DNA of 15,045 nt from NCBI GenBank assembly GCA_900555665.1, contig USLX01000047.1, forward strand, positions 1 through 15,045, read 5' to 3'. Made by a program: the position numbers and the translations under genes. Source of the DNA: an uncultured Eubacteriales bacterium. Its GTDB lineage: Bacteria > Bacillota > Clostridia > Oscillospirales > Oscillospiraceae. The notes beneath the pieces were generated by a model that saw only the letters and a list, made by a program, of their open reading frames with translations, ran no database searches and was not told the DNA's origin. Shown in pieces: positions 1 through 6,387 of this stretch; position 1 is the stretch's first letter, and every line of letters begins with the position of its first letter.

Positions 1-28
1 CGATGGTGCGGGCCGCGTTTCTCCCCCA

Positions 29-70
29 GTCAGCCTTCGGCTGACAGCCCCCTCTTGTAGAGGGGGCCTT
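29..70 (+). repeat. Tandem hairpins, palindromic intergenic element or terminator
   Basis: Two perfect stem-loops lie next to each other: GTCAGCC/GGCTGAC with a 3-base loop (29-45), then CCCCCTC/GAGGGGG with a 5-base loop (48-66), followed by CCTTTA. The second hairpin with its short T-run could be a rho-independent terminator for a plus-strand gene that lies off the left edge. The doubled palindrome also resembles short interspersed palindromic elements common between genes of gut Clostridia. That comparison is from memory and untested. The rest of 1-126 shows no gene. Confidence 0.45.
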
Positions 71-126
71 TACGGTAATTATTTCAGGGGCCTTGTGGAA
101 GGAGCACGGCCTCTGCGGAATTTGAA

Positions 127-1410
127 TCATCCGAGGGCAAGGATGATGGGGCGGCCGTCGCAGAAGAGCTTACCGCCGCGGATCTCGACATTTTCATCGT
201 CGATGAGGTTGACATAGCAGCCATCCGGCGCGTCGACCGCGACGTCCGCCGCCAGCGCGCGGAGCGAGAAGACGCCGAGGAAGCGGCCCTTGTCGCCGCC
301 GCGTTCCAAAATCGCAATCTGGTGCTCATCGTCAGCCTTGGCCCAGAAATAGTCTGAGGAGCCGAAGCGCTGCTTCACCTCATAGAGGCGGCGCAGGTAG
401 GCGCTGAGGTCATGGCCGGTTTTCCGGTCGATCGGCTCGCGCTCGAAGAGGCTCGGAACATGCTTGTCCTCGAATTCCTGCCCGGCGTAGAGCAGCGTTG
501 TGCCTTTTTCGAAGTAGAGCATGGCGGTGAAGTTTTTCAGCGATGCCTCGTCGCGCACAGAAGACGCGATGCGCGGCTGGTCGTGGTTCTCGAGGAAGCG
601 GAGCTTGTTATAGTTCGCGGGATAGGTGGCCTCCTGGAAGTTGACCAGGTCGAGATAGTGGCCGAGCGTGGCCTTCCCGGCGAGATACTGGTCGAACGCC
701 TCGCGGACGTCGTATTCATACTCCATGTCGAAGGCGGAGAAGGCATCATAGTCCAGCGCAGAATAGACGCCGCTGCGGCGCGCGAGGCAGCCGTAGCTCT
801 GGTGGACAGTCTCGGCCAGCCAGATGCAGTCCGGATTGACCTTGGCGACGGCCTGCCGCGCCGCCATCCAGAACTCGACCGGCACGAATGAGGCCACGTC
901 GCAGCGGAAGCCGTCGACGACTTGTGCCCACATCACGAGCGAGTCGATCTGATAGGCCCAGAGGTCACGGTTGCGATAGTCGAGGTCGATGACGTCGGCC
1001 CAGTCGCCCATTTTGTTGCCGGGCTTGCCGTCCGGGCCGTGGTAGAAGAACTCCGGATGCGCGGCGTAGAGCGTGGAGTCCGGCGAGGTGTGGTTGTAGA
1101 CGACGTCGATCATGCACTTCATGCCGCGCTTATGAATTTCGTCCACGAGTGCCTTGAAATCGTCCATCGTGCCGTAGGCGGGGTTGACGGTGCGGTAGTC
1201 GCGGTTGGCATACGGGCAGCCGAGGCTCCCCTTCTTGCCCTCGACGCCGATGGGGTGGATCGGCAGAAACCAGACGATATCCGTGCCGAGAGCCTTAATG
1301 CGGTCGAGATCCGGGATGACGGCGCGGAACGTGCCCTCCGGCGTATGGGCGCGGACGTAGACAGAGTAGATGACCTGATTCTGCAGGCGGGGATCAGTAT
1401 TGACAGCCAT
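127..1410 (-). CDS. GH13 alpha-amylase-family glycoside hydrolase
   Basis: A 427-residue single-domain hydrolase of the alpha-amylase (GH13) clan, expected to cleave or rearrange alpha-glucosidic bonds in the cytoplasm, since no signal peptide is present. The conserved regions are in order: region I DVVYNH (102-107), region II GFRCDVAS (167-174) with the predicted nucleophile D171, region III WLAET with the acid/base E200, and region IV FLENHD (272-277) with D277. A short beta-rich C-terminal domain follows. The chosen ATG sits 8 bases after GGGAGG; an ATT codon five codons upstream is not needed. It has its own promoter at 1442-1469, so it need not depend on the minus-strand genes upstream. 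Family membership is secure; the exact substrate (maltodextrin, trehalose, sucrose-type) cannot be read from the sequence. Confidence 0.9.
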   Translation of the reverse strand: MAVNTDPRLQNQVIYSVYVRAHTPEGTFRAVIPDLDRIKALGTDIVWFLPIHPIGVEGKKGSLGCPYANRDYRTVNPAYGTMDDFKALVDEIHKRGMKCMIDVVYNHTSPDSTLYAAHPEFFYHGPDGKPGNKMGDWADVIDLDYRNRDLWAYQIDSLVMWAQVVDGFRCDVASFVPVEFWMAARQAVAKVNPDCIWLAETVHQSYGCLARRSGVYSALDYDAFSAFDMEYEYDVREAFDQYLAGKATLGHYLDLVNFQEATYPANYNKLRFLENHDQPRIASSVRDEASLKNFTAMLYFEKGTTLLYAGQEFEDKHVPSLFEREPIDRKTGHDLSAYLRRLYEVKQRFGSSDYFWAKADDEHQIAILERGGDKGRFLGVFSLRALAADVAVDAPDGCYVNLIDDENVEIRGGKLFCDGRPIILALG

Positions 1411-1441
1411 AAAACAGCCTCCCAATTAAAATGACGCAGAG

Positions 1442-1469
1442 ATTTTAGCACGTTTTCCGGAAATTTCAA
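1442..1469 (-). promoter_or_regulatory. Sigma-A-type promoter of the GH13 gene
   Basis: On the minus strand TTGAAA (1469-1464) and TAAAAT (1447-1442) are separated by 16 bases, and TGC directly before the -10 makes it an extended -10 element. The predicted leader is about 25-30 bases and carries the GGGAGG site. Confidence 0.6.
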
Positions 1470-1477
1470 GTAGGAAA

Positions 1478-1969
1478 TCACAGCAATTTTTCTGAAATTT
1501 CCCCGCGCGGGACGAGGGAAAACCGCAGCCGCCAGATAATCTGCTCCGGCAGATCGAAATACGGGCCGGAGTATGCCGTCCGGTGGTCTGCCGGTGCCGG
1601 GCCCGTCGCGAAGACGCTGCCGCCCTCGCTGCGGAGGGTGCGGCCATTCAAAACAAGCCTTGCATGGAAGCTGTCGTGGAAGGGCGATTCCTGCAAGGCC
1701 TGCTCAGCCTGTTCCGGCGTCAGGCCCGCTTCCTCCAGCGGCGCCCAGATTTCCACAAAGCGGCGGACGTCTGCCGCCGGGATCTGCTTGGCAAAGTCGA
1801 GCACAAGGCCCTTTGCGCAGGCGTAGATGCTCAGGACGCGCCAGTCTGCCTCGCCCCAGCGGAAGCGGTGGCTGAGGGAAAGCTCCTCGCCCGGCTTCCC
1901 GCGCCCGCGCATGGCCCAAAAATTCTTGCCGTAGAAGACGCGCCAGGTCTGCCCCTGCCTGCCCGTCAC
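1478..1969 (-). CDS. Hypothetical protein, coupled to upstream acetyltransferase
   Basis: I do not recognise this 163-residue protein. It is soluble, with no signal peptide or membrane segment. The N-terminal part is aromatic and basic (RVFYGKNFWAMRGRGK, residues 10-25), followed by an RFRWGEADWRVLSIYACAKGL stretch (35-55), a helical acidic middle (65-95) and a beta-like C-terminus. The start is GTG at 1969, whose bases overlap the TGA stop of the acetyltransferase upstream (GTGA), with GGAG 8 bases before; this signals translational coupling and shared expression. A longer reading from 2023 would run inside the acetyltransferase gene and is not needed. Function unknown; it may act on the same substrate or process as the acetyltransferase, but that is only inference from the overlap. 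Confidence 0.75.
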   Translation of the reverse strand: MTGRQGQTWRVFYGKNFWAMRGRGKPGEELSLSHRFRWGEADWRVLSIYACAKGLVLDFAKQIPAADVRRFVEIWAPLEEAGLTPEQAEQALQESPFHDSFHARLVLNGRTLRSEGGSVFATGPAPADHRTAYSGPYFDLPEQIIWRLRFSLVPRGEISEKLL

Positions 1970-2490
1970 AGCTTTTTCTCCAGGCAGACGAGCTCGATGC
2001 CGCGGATGCCGTTGAAATTGCAATCCACGATGTCGGCCTCCCGGTAGCCGAGGTGGGCGTAGAGGCGGCGCGCGGTTTGATTTTGCGCGTTCGTGTCCAT
2101 GCGCAGATAGGGGCAGCCGTGCGCGCGGGCGTAGTCTTCATAAAAACCGACGAAGCGCGTCCCGAGCCCGCGGCCGGACGCGGTGGGCTCGACCACCAGC
2201 GTATGCAGCACCATGGTCTGCTCCGGCGGGGCGTCATACCGCCAATGCGCGTTGGCGTAGCTGTAGACCTGCGTCTGGTTGATACGGCCGCTGGCCAGGA
2301 TACGCCCCTCCTCTTCCAGCACGAACAGGTCGCCCGCCGCCAGGGCCTCGCGGGCGGTTTTCTCCGTAGGATAGACGCCGCGCACCCAACCGGTGGCGGT
2401 CAGGCCCTGTTCTTCGCGGGTGATGACATGTTCATAGATGGCTGCAATGGACGGGATATCGGCTTCCGTGGCTGGGCGGAAAACAATCAT
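1966..2490 (-). CDS. GNAT-family N-acetyltransferase
   Basis: A 174-residue acetyl-CoA-dependent acetyltransferase. It starts with MIVFRPATEADIPSIAAIYEHV, the usual first strand and helix of the fold. The acetyl-CoA pyrophosphate-binding motif is in VVEPTASGRGLGTRF (99-113), and the terminal strand-helix LRMDTNAQNQTARRLYAHLGYRE (129-151) is the typical motif B with N-x-x-A-x-x-L-Y-x-x-x-G-Y. The ATG at 2490 has AGGAG about 9 bases upstream. It is the first gene of a minus-strand unit and overlaps the next reading frame by 4 bases. The substrate (small molecule, antibiotic or protein N-terminus) cannot be told. It is not closely similar to the acetyltransferase on the other strand at 2602. Confidence 0.9.
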   Translation of the reverse strand: MIVFRPATEADIPSIAAIYEHVITREEQGLTATGWVRGVYPTEKTAREALAAGDLFVLEEEGRILASGRINQTQVYSYANAHWRYDAPPEQTMVLHTLVVEPTASGRGLGTRFVGFYEDYARAHGCPYLRMDTNAQNQTARRLYAHLGYREADIVDCNFNGIRGIELVCLEKKL

Positions 2491-2518
2491 GACGTGGGCT
2501 CCTTGTCTTGTTTTTTTC

Positions 2519-2547
2519 ATGCTACCACAAGTGCGTTTTCCTGTCAA
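2519..2547 (-). promoter_or_regulatory. Promoter of the minus-strand GNAT gene
   Basis: On the minus strand a perfect TTGACA (2547-2542) and TAGCAT (2524-2519) are 17 bases apart. It lies back-to-back with the plus-strand promoter at 2551, only 3 bases separating the two -35 boxes, so both polymerases compete or are co-regulated. Confidence 0.65.
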
Positions 2548-2550
2548 TCG

Positions 2551-2579
2551 TTGACCGACTTTGCAGAATATGGTATGAT
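2551..2579 (+). promoter_or_regulatory. Promoter of the rimJ-like/tfoX-like unit
   Basis: TTGACC (2551-2556) and TATGAT (2574-2579) are spaced by 17 bases. Transcription would begin near 2586, giving a very short leader of about 16 bases ahead of the ATG at 2602, with the AAGGAAGG ribosome site inside it. Confidence 0.65.
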
Positions 2580-2601
2580 GAGCCGGAAGGAAGGTGACGC
2601 A

Positions 2602-3150
2602 ATGGAATTGATGACGCCGCGCCTGCTGCTCCGCCCGTGGGAAGAAACGGACGCGGAGGCGCTCTATGAACTGGCAAAGGATCCGGAGGTCGGCCCGGCG
2701 GCGGGCTGGAGCGTCCATAAGGACGCGGAGGACAGCCGCGAGATTATCCGCACCGTTCTCTCCGCACCGGGGACGTTTGCAATCTTCGGGCGAAGAGACG
2801 GACTACTGCGCGGGAGCTGCGGATTTTTTCCGACGCGGGTGCACGGTGCTGGAAGCGGGGAATTGGAGATTGGCTACTGGGTAGGCAGGCCCTTCTGGGG
2901 CCGGGGCATCGCGCCGGAGGCCGTGGAGGCCCTGCTGGCCCATTGCTTCACGGAACTGGGCGCGGAGCGCGTCTGGTGCGCGTACTTTGACGGGAACGAA
3001 AAATCGCGCCGCTGCCAGGAGAAGTGCGGCTTCCGCTTCCACCACACGGAGCGGGACGTGCACTGGGCGGTGACAGGCGAAGTGAAGACGGAGCATTACA
3101 GCGTTCTGACCCTTGCGGAATGGCTGGAGCGCCGGAAGATGGAGGACTGA
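2602..3150 (+). CDS. RimJ/RimL-type GNAT acetyltransferase
   Basis: A 182-residue acetyltransferase of the RimJ/RimL group (Acetyltransf_3 type), which acetylates protein N-termini or small amines from acetyl-CoA. The opening TPRLLLRPWEETDAEALYELAKDPEV (5-30) and the block GELEIGYWVGRPFWGRGIAPEA (86-107) are hallmark family sequences, the latter containing the acetyl-CoA loop. C-terminal NEKSRRCQEKCGFRF (132-146) is the usual N-x-x-S-x-x-x-x-E-K-x-G-F motif. The ATG at 2602 follows AAGGAAGG; the open frame extends back to 2053 but crosses the divergent promoters and the other gene, so that start is rejected. It is followed after 2 bases by the TfoX-like gene and shares its transcript. Natural substrate unknown. 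Confidence 0.9.
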   Translation: MELMTPRLLLRPWEETDAEALYELAKDPEVGPAAGWSVHKDAEDSREIIRTVLSAPGTFAIFGRRDGLLRGSCGFFPTRVHGAGSGELEIGYWVGRPFWGRGIAPEAVEALLAHCFTELGAERVWCAYFDGNEKSRRCQEKCGFRFHHTERDVHWAVTGEVKTEHYSVLTLAEWLERRKMED

Positions 3151-3152
3151 AC

Positions 3153-3473
3153 TTGGCAACAACGCAGGAATTTGCGGACAAGGTCTGCCGGCGCATGGCG
3201 CCGTTCGGCGATGTGCGCAGCCGGAAAATGTTCGGTGAGTATCTGGTCTATGTGAACGAACGGCCGGTGCTCACGCTCTGCGATGGCCGGGTGTTCGTGA
3301 AAAAGCTGCCGCAGATCGCGAATCTGATGGCCGGGGCGGAATGCGGTTATCCCTACGAGGGTGCAAAGGAGGCCTATCTGCTTGACCTCGGCGATGACGC
3401 GCTGGTCGATGCGCTGCTTCCGCTGCTCGTGGAGCACACACCGCTGCCCAAACCGCGCAAAAAAGCAAAATAA
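3153..3473 (+). CDS. TfoX/Sxy N-terminal domain protein
   Basis: A 106-residue protein consisting of one TfoX N-terminal domain. The hallmark is MAPFGDVRSRKMFGEYLVY (15-33) followed by a strand-rich GRVFVKKLP segment (45-53) and a helical YEGAKEAYLLDLGDDALVDALLPLLVEH tail, ending in a basic PKPRKKAK. In Gammaproteobacteria the two-domain TfoX regulates competence, but stand-alone N-domains are widespread in Firmicutes and their role is undefined. The start is TTG at 3153: GGAGG at 3141-3145 lies 7 bases before it, at the end of the preceding gene, and no ATG exists in the right place. The two genes are separated by 2 bases, so they form an operon. A strong terminator follows immediately. Confidence 0.85.
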   Translation: MATTQEFADKVCRRMAPFGDVRSRKMFGEYLVYVNERPVLTLCDGRVFVKKLPQIANLMAGAECGYPYEGAKEAYLLDLGDDALVDALLPLLVEHTPLPKPRKKAK

Positions 3474-3509
3474 AAAGCCGCCGCCTGAGTCTTCAGGCGG
3501 CGGCTTTTT
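3473..3509 (+). terminator. Strong rho-independent terminator
   Basis: A perfect 12-base-pair stem GCCGCCGCCTGA/TCAGGCGGCGGC (3477-3488 and 3493-3504) with a 4-base loop is followed by TTTTT and preceded by AAAAA, so the A-T pairs can extend the stem. It overlaps the end of the TfoX-like gene and may work in both directions. Confidence 0.9.
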
Positions 3510-3806
3510 CACGTTTGGAAGTTCGCGTTGCTTGGCAAGGGCACGCATGCCCGCAGGACGTTCCGGCCCGCCTTTCGCGGCATTATCGTCCTTGACAGGC
3601 GTCAGCCTCGGCCAAAAGGAACGGGCCTCGGCAGACCTGACGGTATGATGTCAGGCCAGCCTGCCTGCGTCCTCTGCCTTGCGAAAACCGCGCCGGAGCA
3701 CCCGGCGGGTCTTCGGGTTTTCCCGGAGGATAGCCGGCATCTGGCGAGGCGGGCGAGGCAGATGGGCTGGCGCCCACGGGCGAGGAACACGACACCAGCG
3801 GTCGTT
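3510..3806. other. Gene-free stretch, possibly degenerate or repetitive
   Basis: No reading frame here has a ribosome site plus recognisable protein features; the open frames are rich in Arg, Pro, Ser and Ala as expected for non-coding GC-rich DNA. Visible structure is limited to an inverted repeat CCTGAC/GTCAGG (3636-3655) and a twice-occurring GCCTCGGC (3605-3612 and 3625-3632). A TTGACA at 3592-3597 lacks a -10 box at proper distance. It borders directly on the 165-bp inverted-repeat element, so it could be part of a larger inserted or decayed segment. Confidence 0.5.
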
Positions 3807-3971
3807 TAGGGTGTATTCTTCCAACTCTCAATGTGACCGGCAGCGAGGAATTTTCGCACTGCGCAAGACATTTTTTCGCAGGAATCCTGACATATTTCAA
3901 GAAAAAATGACGCAGCGCGGCGTGAAAAGGCCCGCTGTCCGGGTGCGTTGGGCGTTTTCAGATACACCCTA
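3807..3971 (+). mobile_element. MITE-like inverted-repeat element, copy 1
   Basis: A 165-bp non-coding element whose outer ends are TAGGGTGTAT and ATACACCCTA, perfect inverted repeats of 10 bases. The terminal TA on both sides is what a TA target duplication would leave, as in IS630/Tc1-mariner-type transposition. An inner palindrome CATTTTTTC/GAAAAAATG flanks the centre, so the single strand can fold into a long imperfect hairpin. It encodes no transposase. The same sequence occurs inverted at 10264-10427 and, truncated by the window edge, at 14991. The left end reads TTCTTCCAACT after the shared 10 bases, unlike the right end CGTTTTCAG when complemented. Confidence 0.8.
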
Positions 3972-3982
3972 GACCCCGGAAA

Positions 3983-4015
3983 ACCATGTGTACGCTTGTC
4001 AAGCGACGCTATGGT
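3983..4015 (-). terminator. Weak hairpin after the nucleotidyltransferase gene
   Basis: Two bases after the minus-strand stop at 4018, an interrupted stem forms from ACCAT/ATGGT (outer) and CGCTTG/CAAGCG (inner, one-base loop), with TTTT following on the minus strand. The middle of the stem does not pair, so termination efficiency is doubtful. Confidence 0.3.
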
Positions 4016-4017
4016 CG

Positions 4018-4632
4018 TCAGATGCCGGGCTGCAGGCAGGCAATCCATGCCGAAAGCGCGTCCCGGTTCATCGAATTCAGCGCCTTGGAATAGCGGGAAA
4101 ATGCCTCCGGATCGGTCTGCTCCATGGTGCGCAGTGCCTTCTTGGGGCCGTAGTACGGCAGCCCATGCAGGTCAAAATAGATCTCCAGACTGTCTATCAG
4201 GAGCCAATGCCAGCGGTAGGCGCCCTCGGCGTCGTCGCGCTGCGTTCGCGCGAGCATCTTCCCACACCAGTCCAGCGCCTGCCGGCGCTCCTCATCGGAC
4301 TTTTTCGGACGCTCTGCGAGATAGTCCAAAACCCGCTTTTGCAGCTGCGCAGCTGTGCCGCATCGATCCAGAAGGATTTTCCCGTCAAAAATCTGCACAA
4401 AGTCCTCCGGATCATAGTCCGCACAAAATGTTGCCGCCGGATATACAAACACGTCGAGCGTCACACCGTCTATTTCGGAGGCGTCATGGCACGCCCGGCT
4501 GCCTGCAATGACGAGCGCATCAAAATCGCTGCCCGCGCCCGCGCTGCCGTCGGCAAAGGAGCCGTATACCACGACGGCTTCCGGCTGATAGGTCTTCTGG
4601 ATGTATGTCAGGATCCGTTCCGGAGCGGTCAT
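4018..4632 (-). CDS. Nucleotidyltransferase-domain protein (MNT/ANT-like)
   Basis: A 204-residue protein with an N-terminal polymerase-beta-type nucleotidyltransferase fold: VVYGSFADGSAGAGSDFDALV (21-41) carries the GS motif (24-25) and two metal-binding acids D36 and D38, and D60 in VTLDVFVY supplies the third. The C-terminal half (95-204) is helical and rich in Trp, Tyr and Leu, as in the substrate-binding domain of aminoglycoside nucleotidyltransferases or fused HEPN-like helices. It likely transfers an NMP to a small molecule or protein; the target is unknown and no resistance can be claimed. The ATG at 4632 has GGGAGGG about 9 bases upstream, and 89 bases separate it from the hydrogenase stop, so co-transcription is plausible. 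No partner HEPN gene is adjacent. Confidence 0.8.
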   Translation of the reverse strand: MTAPERILTYIQKTYQPEAVVVYGSFADGSAGAGSDFDALVIAGSRACHDASEIDGVTLDVFVYPAATFCADYDPEDFVQIFDGKILLDRCGTAAQLQKRVLDYLAERPKKSDEERRQALDWCGKMLARTQRDDAEGAYRWHWLLIDSLEIYFDLHGLPYYGPKKALRTMEQTDPEAFSRYSKALNSMNRDALSAWIACLQPGI

Positions 4633-4721
4633 GCGGCAAGCCCTCCCTTCCGTGCAGGCAGGGCTGTGCGAAACGCCTCCGGCCCCGCAAAATCCCGGCC
4701 CGCAGCGCGCGGGGCAGGGTT

Positions 4722-6218
4722 TTATTTTTCCAGTTCTGCGCGGAACGGGCTGTCCGCGCAGGAGTTCACATCCGCCTGGGCCATATGCTCCTTCAGGCGC
4801 CTGGCCGCCTGATCGGCCGGAATGATGGTGCCGGCGCCGGCGATGCAGCCGCCGGGGCAGGCCATGCCCTCGAGCAGATAGCCGTCGAGCTTGCCCGCGC
4901 GGGCAAGCGTCAGAAGCTTGCGGCACTCCCGCAGGCCGTCTGCCCGCTGCACCTTGATCTCGGCGTCGGGTCGGAGCTTGTGGATCACGTCCTCCACGGC
5001 CACGGCCACGCCGCCCGCCGCCGCAAAGCCGCGGCCAAGGCTGGTGCCTTCGCGGAGCTCTTCGTCGGGCTCGATGCGCTCCAGGTCGACGTCTTTGGCC
5101 TTGAAAATCCCCATCAGCTCCTCATAGGTGAGGACGAAATCGACGTCCGTGCGCAGCTCGGCCTGCATAGCCTCGAGTTTTTTGGCCGCGCAGGGGCCGA
5201 CAAAGACGACCTTGCATCCCGGCCGCCGCTCTTTTACCAGGCGCGCCGTATAGACCATGGGCGTGTAGGTCATGGAGATGTTGCCGGACTCCTTCGGGAA
5301 CAGCCGCCGCGCCATCATCCGCCAGGAGGGGCAGCACGACGTCGCGAGGAAGCGGTTTTCCGCAGGAACCTTTTCCAGATAGTCCCGTGCCTCCTCCACG
5401 GCGCAGATATCCGCGCCGACGGCGACCTCTTCCACCGCCGCAAAGCCGAGCCGTTTCATTCCGGCGACAAACTTCGCCGCCGTGACCGTCTTGCCAAACT
5501 GCCCGGCAAACGAAGGCGCGACAATGGCGACCACCTCGTTCCCCTCCAGCATCGAGCGGACGACCTGATAGATCTGACTCTTATCCACAATCGCGCCGAA
5601 CGGACAGCTCACGAGGCACTGACCGCAGGAGACGCAGCGGTCATAGTCGATTTTTGCCTTTTCATATTCGTCGAGGCCAATGGCGTCCATGCCGCAGGCG
5701 GCCTGACAGGGCCGCTCGATCATCACGATGGCGTGATAGGGGCAGGAGGCAGCGCAGCGGCCGCATTTGATACATTTTTCCTGGTCGATCCGGCTCTTTC
5801 CGTTGACAAAGCTGATGGCCCCCTTCGGGCAGACGCGCTGGCAGGAGGCCGCCAGACAACCCTGGCAGAGGCCCGTGGCCTGATAGCGCTTGGTGGGGCA
5901 GGCATGGCAGGCATAGGGGATGATATTGACCAGCGGCGGCTCGTAATACTGCTCGGCGATGGCGGCATGATCCATGCCATCGCTCAGCATCGTGCGCTGC
6001 TGCACAGGCTGGAGCGACAATCCCATGGCCAGGCGCACACGCTCGCCTGCGATGGCACGCTCGAGAAATACAGATTCCCGGTGACGCGGATTTTCACCGG
6101 GGACAATCTTATAGGGGATGTCCTCCATCTGCGTATAGTCACCGGAATAGGCCATACGGGCCACCTCAGTAAAGACCTGGTTTCGGATGTCTGTGATCAG
6201 GGAATCTGCGTAGCGCAT
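4722..6218 (-). CDS. [FeFe] hydrogenase, group B-like, monomeric
   Basis: A 498-residue iron-only hydrogenase, catalysing 2H+ + 2e- to H2 with ferredoxin as the likely partner, in the cytoplasm. In order: an unusual Cys cluster C104-x2-C107-x10-C118-x2-C121-x4-C126-x3-C130; two 4Fe-4S ferredoxin motifs C149/152/155/159 and C195/198/201/205, with C171 and C175 between; then the H-cluster domain with TSCCPSW (293-299), GPCAAK (341-346) and EGMACPGGC (450-458). Predicted H-cluster ligands are C296, C343, C454 and C458, with C295 as proton relay. The overall layout matches the group B1/B3 family (TIGR04105 type) rather than the classic group A enzyme: there is no 2Fe-2S plant-type domain and L2 has Gly where group A has Met. 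The ATG at 6218 follows GGAGG by 11 bases. Maturases HydEFG are not in this window. Confidence 0.92.
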   Translation of the reverse strand: MRYADSLITDIRNQVFTEVARMAYSGDYTQMEDIPYKIVPGENPRHRESVFLERAIAGERVRLAMGLSLQPVQQRTMLSDGMDHAAIAEQYYEPPLVNIIPYACHACPTKRYQATGLCQGCLAASCQRVCPKGAISFVNGKSRIDQEKCIKCGRCAASCPYHAIVMIERPCQAACGMDAIGLDEYEKAKIDYDRCVSCGQCLVSCPFGAIVDKSQIYQVVRSMLEGNEVVAIVAPSFAGQFGKTVTAAKFVAGMKRLGFAAVEEVAVGADICAVEEARDYLEKVPAENRFLATSCCPSWRMMARRLFPKESGNISMTYTPMVYTARLVKERRPGCKVVFVGPCAAKKLEAMQAELRTDVDFVLTYEELMGIFKAKDVDLERIEPDEELREGTSLGRGFAAAGGVAVAVEDVIHKLRPDAEIKVQRADGLRECRKLLTLARAGKLDGYLLEGMACPGGCIAGAGTIIPADQAARRLKEHMAQADVNSCADSPFRAELEK

Positions 6219-6285
6219 ACGTTTTCGTTCCTCCGGTTTTCCTGCCGCAAAGCGGCGCTTTATGGGATGTTTAAGATTCGATATT

Positions 6286-6314
6286 ATTATATCGTATCGC
6301 TCAGAAAATGTAAA
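6286..6314 (-). promoter_or_regulatory. Promoter of the [FeFe] hydrogenase gene
   Basis: On the minus strand TTTACA (6314-6309) and a perfect TATAAT (6291-6286) are exactly 17 bases apart, in a small AT-rich island. Transcription would start near 6279, leaving a leader of about 60 bases before the ATG at 6218. This is a housekeeping-type promoter. Confidence 0.75.
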
Positions 6315-6387
6315 TGACAAATTTCGTAAACGTTTTCAGCGGAAACAATCCGCCGGGCCGCGCATATGCTGCACTGAGGTGGTAGGC

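Noticed and set aside
922..1434. Plus-strand frame opposite the GH13 gene
   Set aside because: It is a shadow of the hydrolase, with no recognisable protein features and no ribosome site.
2053..3150. N-terminally extended plus-strand acetyltransferase
   Set aside because: The first 183 codons are antisense to the minus-strand GNAT gene and cross the divergent promoters; the ATG at 2602 has a ribosome site and the normal family start.
3592..3648. TTGACA at 3592 with TATGAT at 3643 as a promoter
   Set aside because: The boxes are 45 bases apart, far from the needed 16-18, and no gene follows on the plus strand.
3583..3900. Minus-strand frame running from repeat copy 1 into the spacer
   Set aside because: It starts inside the non-coding repeat, and its Pro/Ser/Arg-rich product resembles no protein; no ribosome site was seen.
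4605..6317. Long open frame of 570 codons on the plus strand
   Set aside because: It is fully antisense to the [FeFe] hydrogenase and has a His/Arg/Gly/Ala-rich composition typical of the complement of a GC-rich gene; no domain or ribosome site.
6350..6370. Sigma-E or sigma-K-like site (CATATGCT at 6363) for the small membrane protein
   Set aside because: Transcription would start inside or just at the ribosome site at 6376, leaving no leader; the match is also weak.
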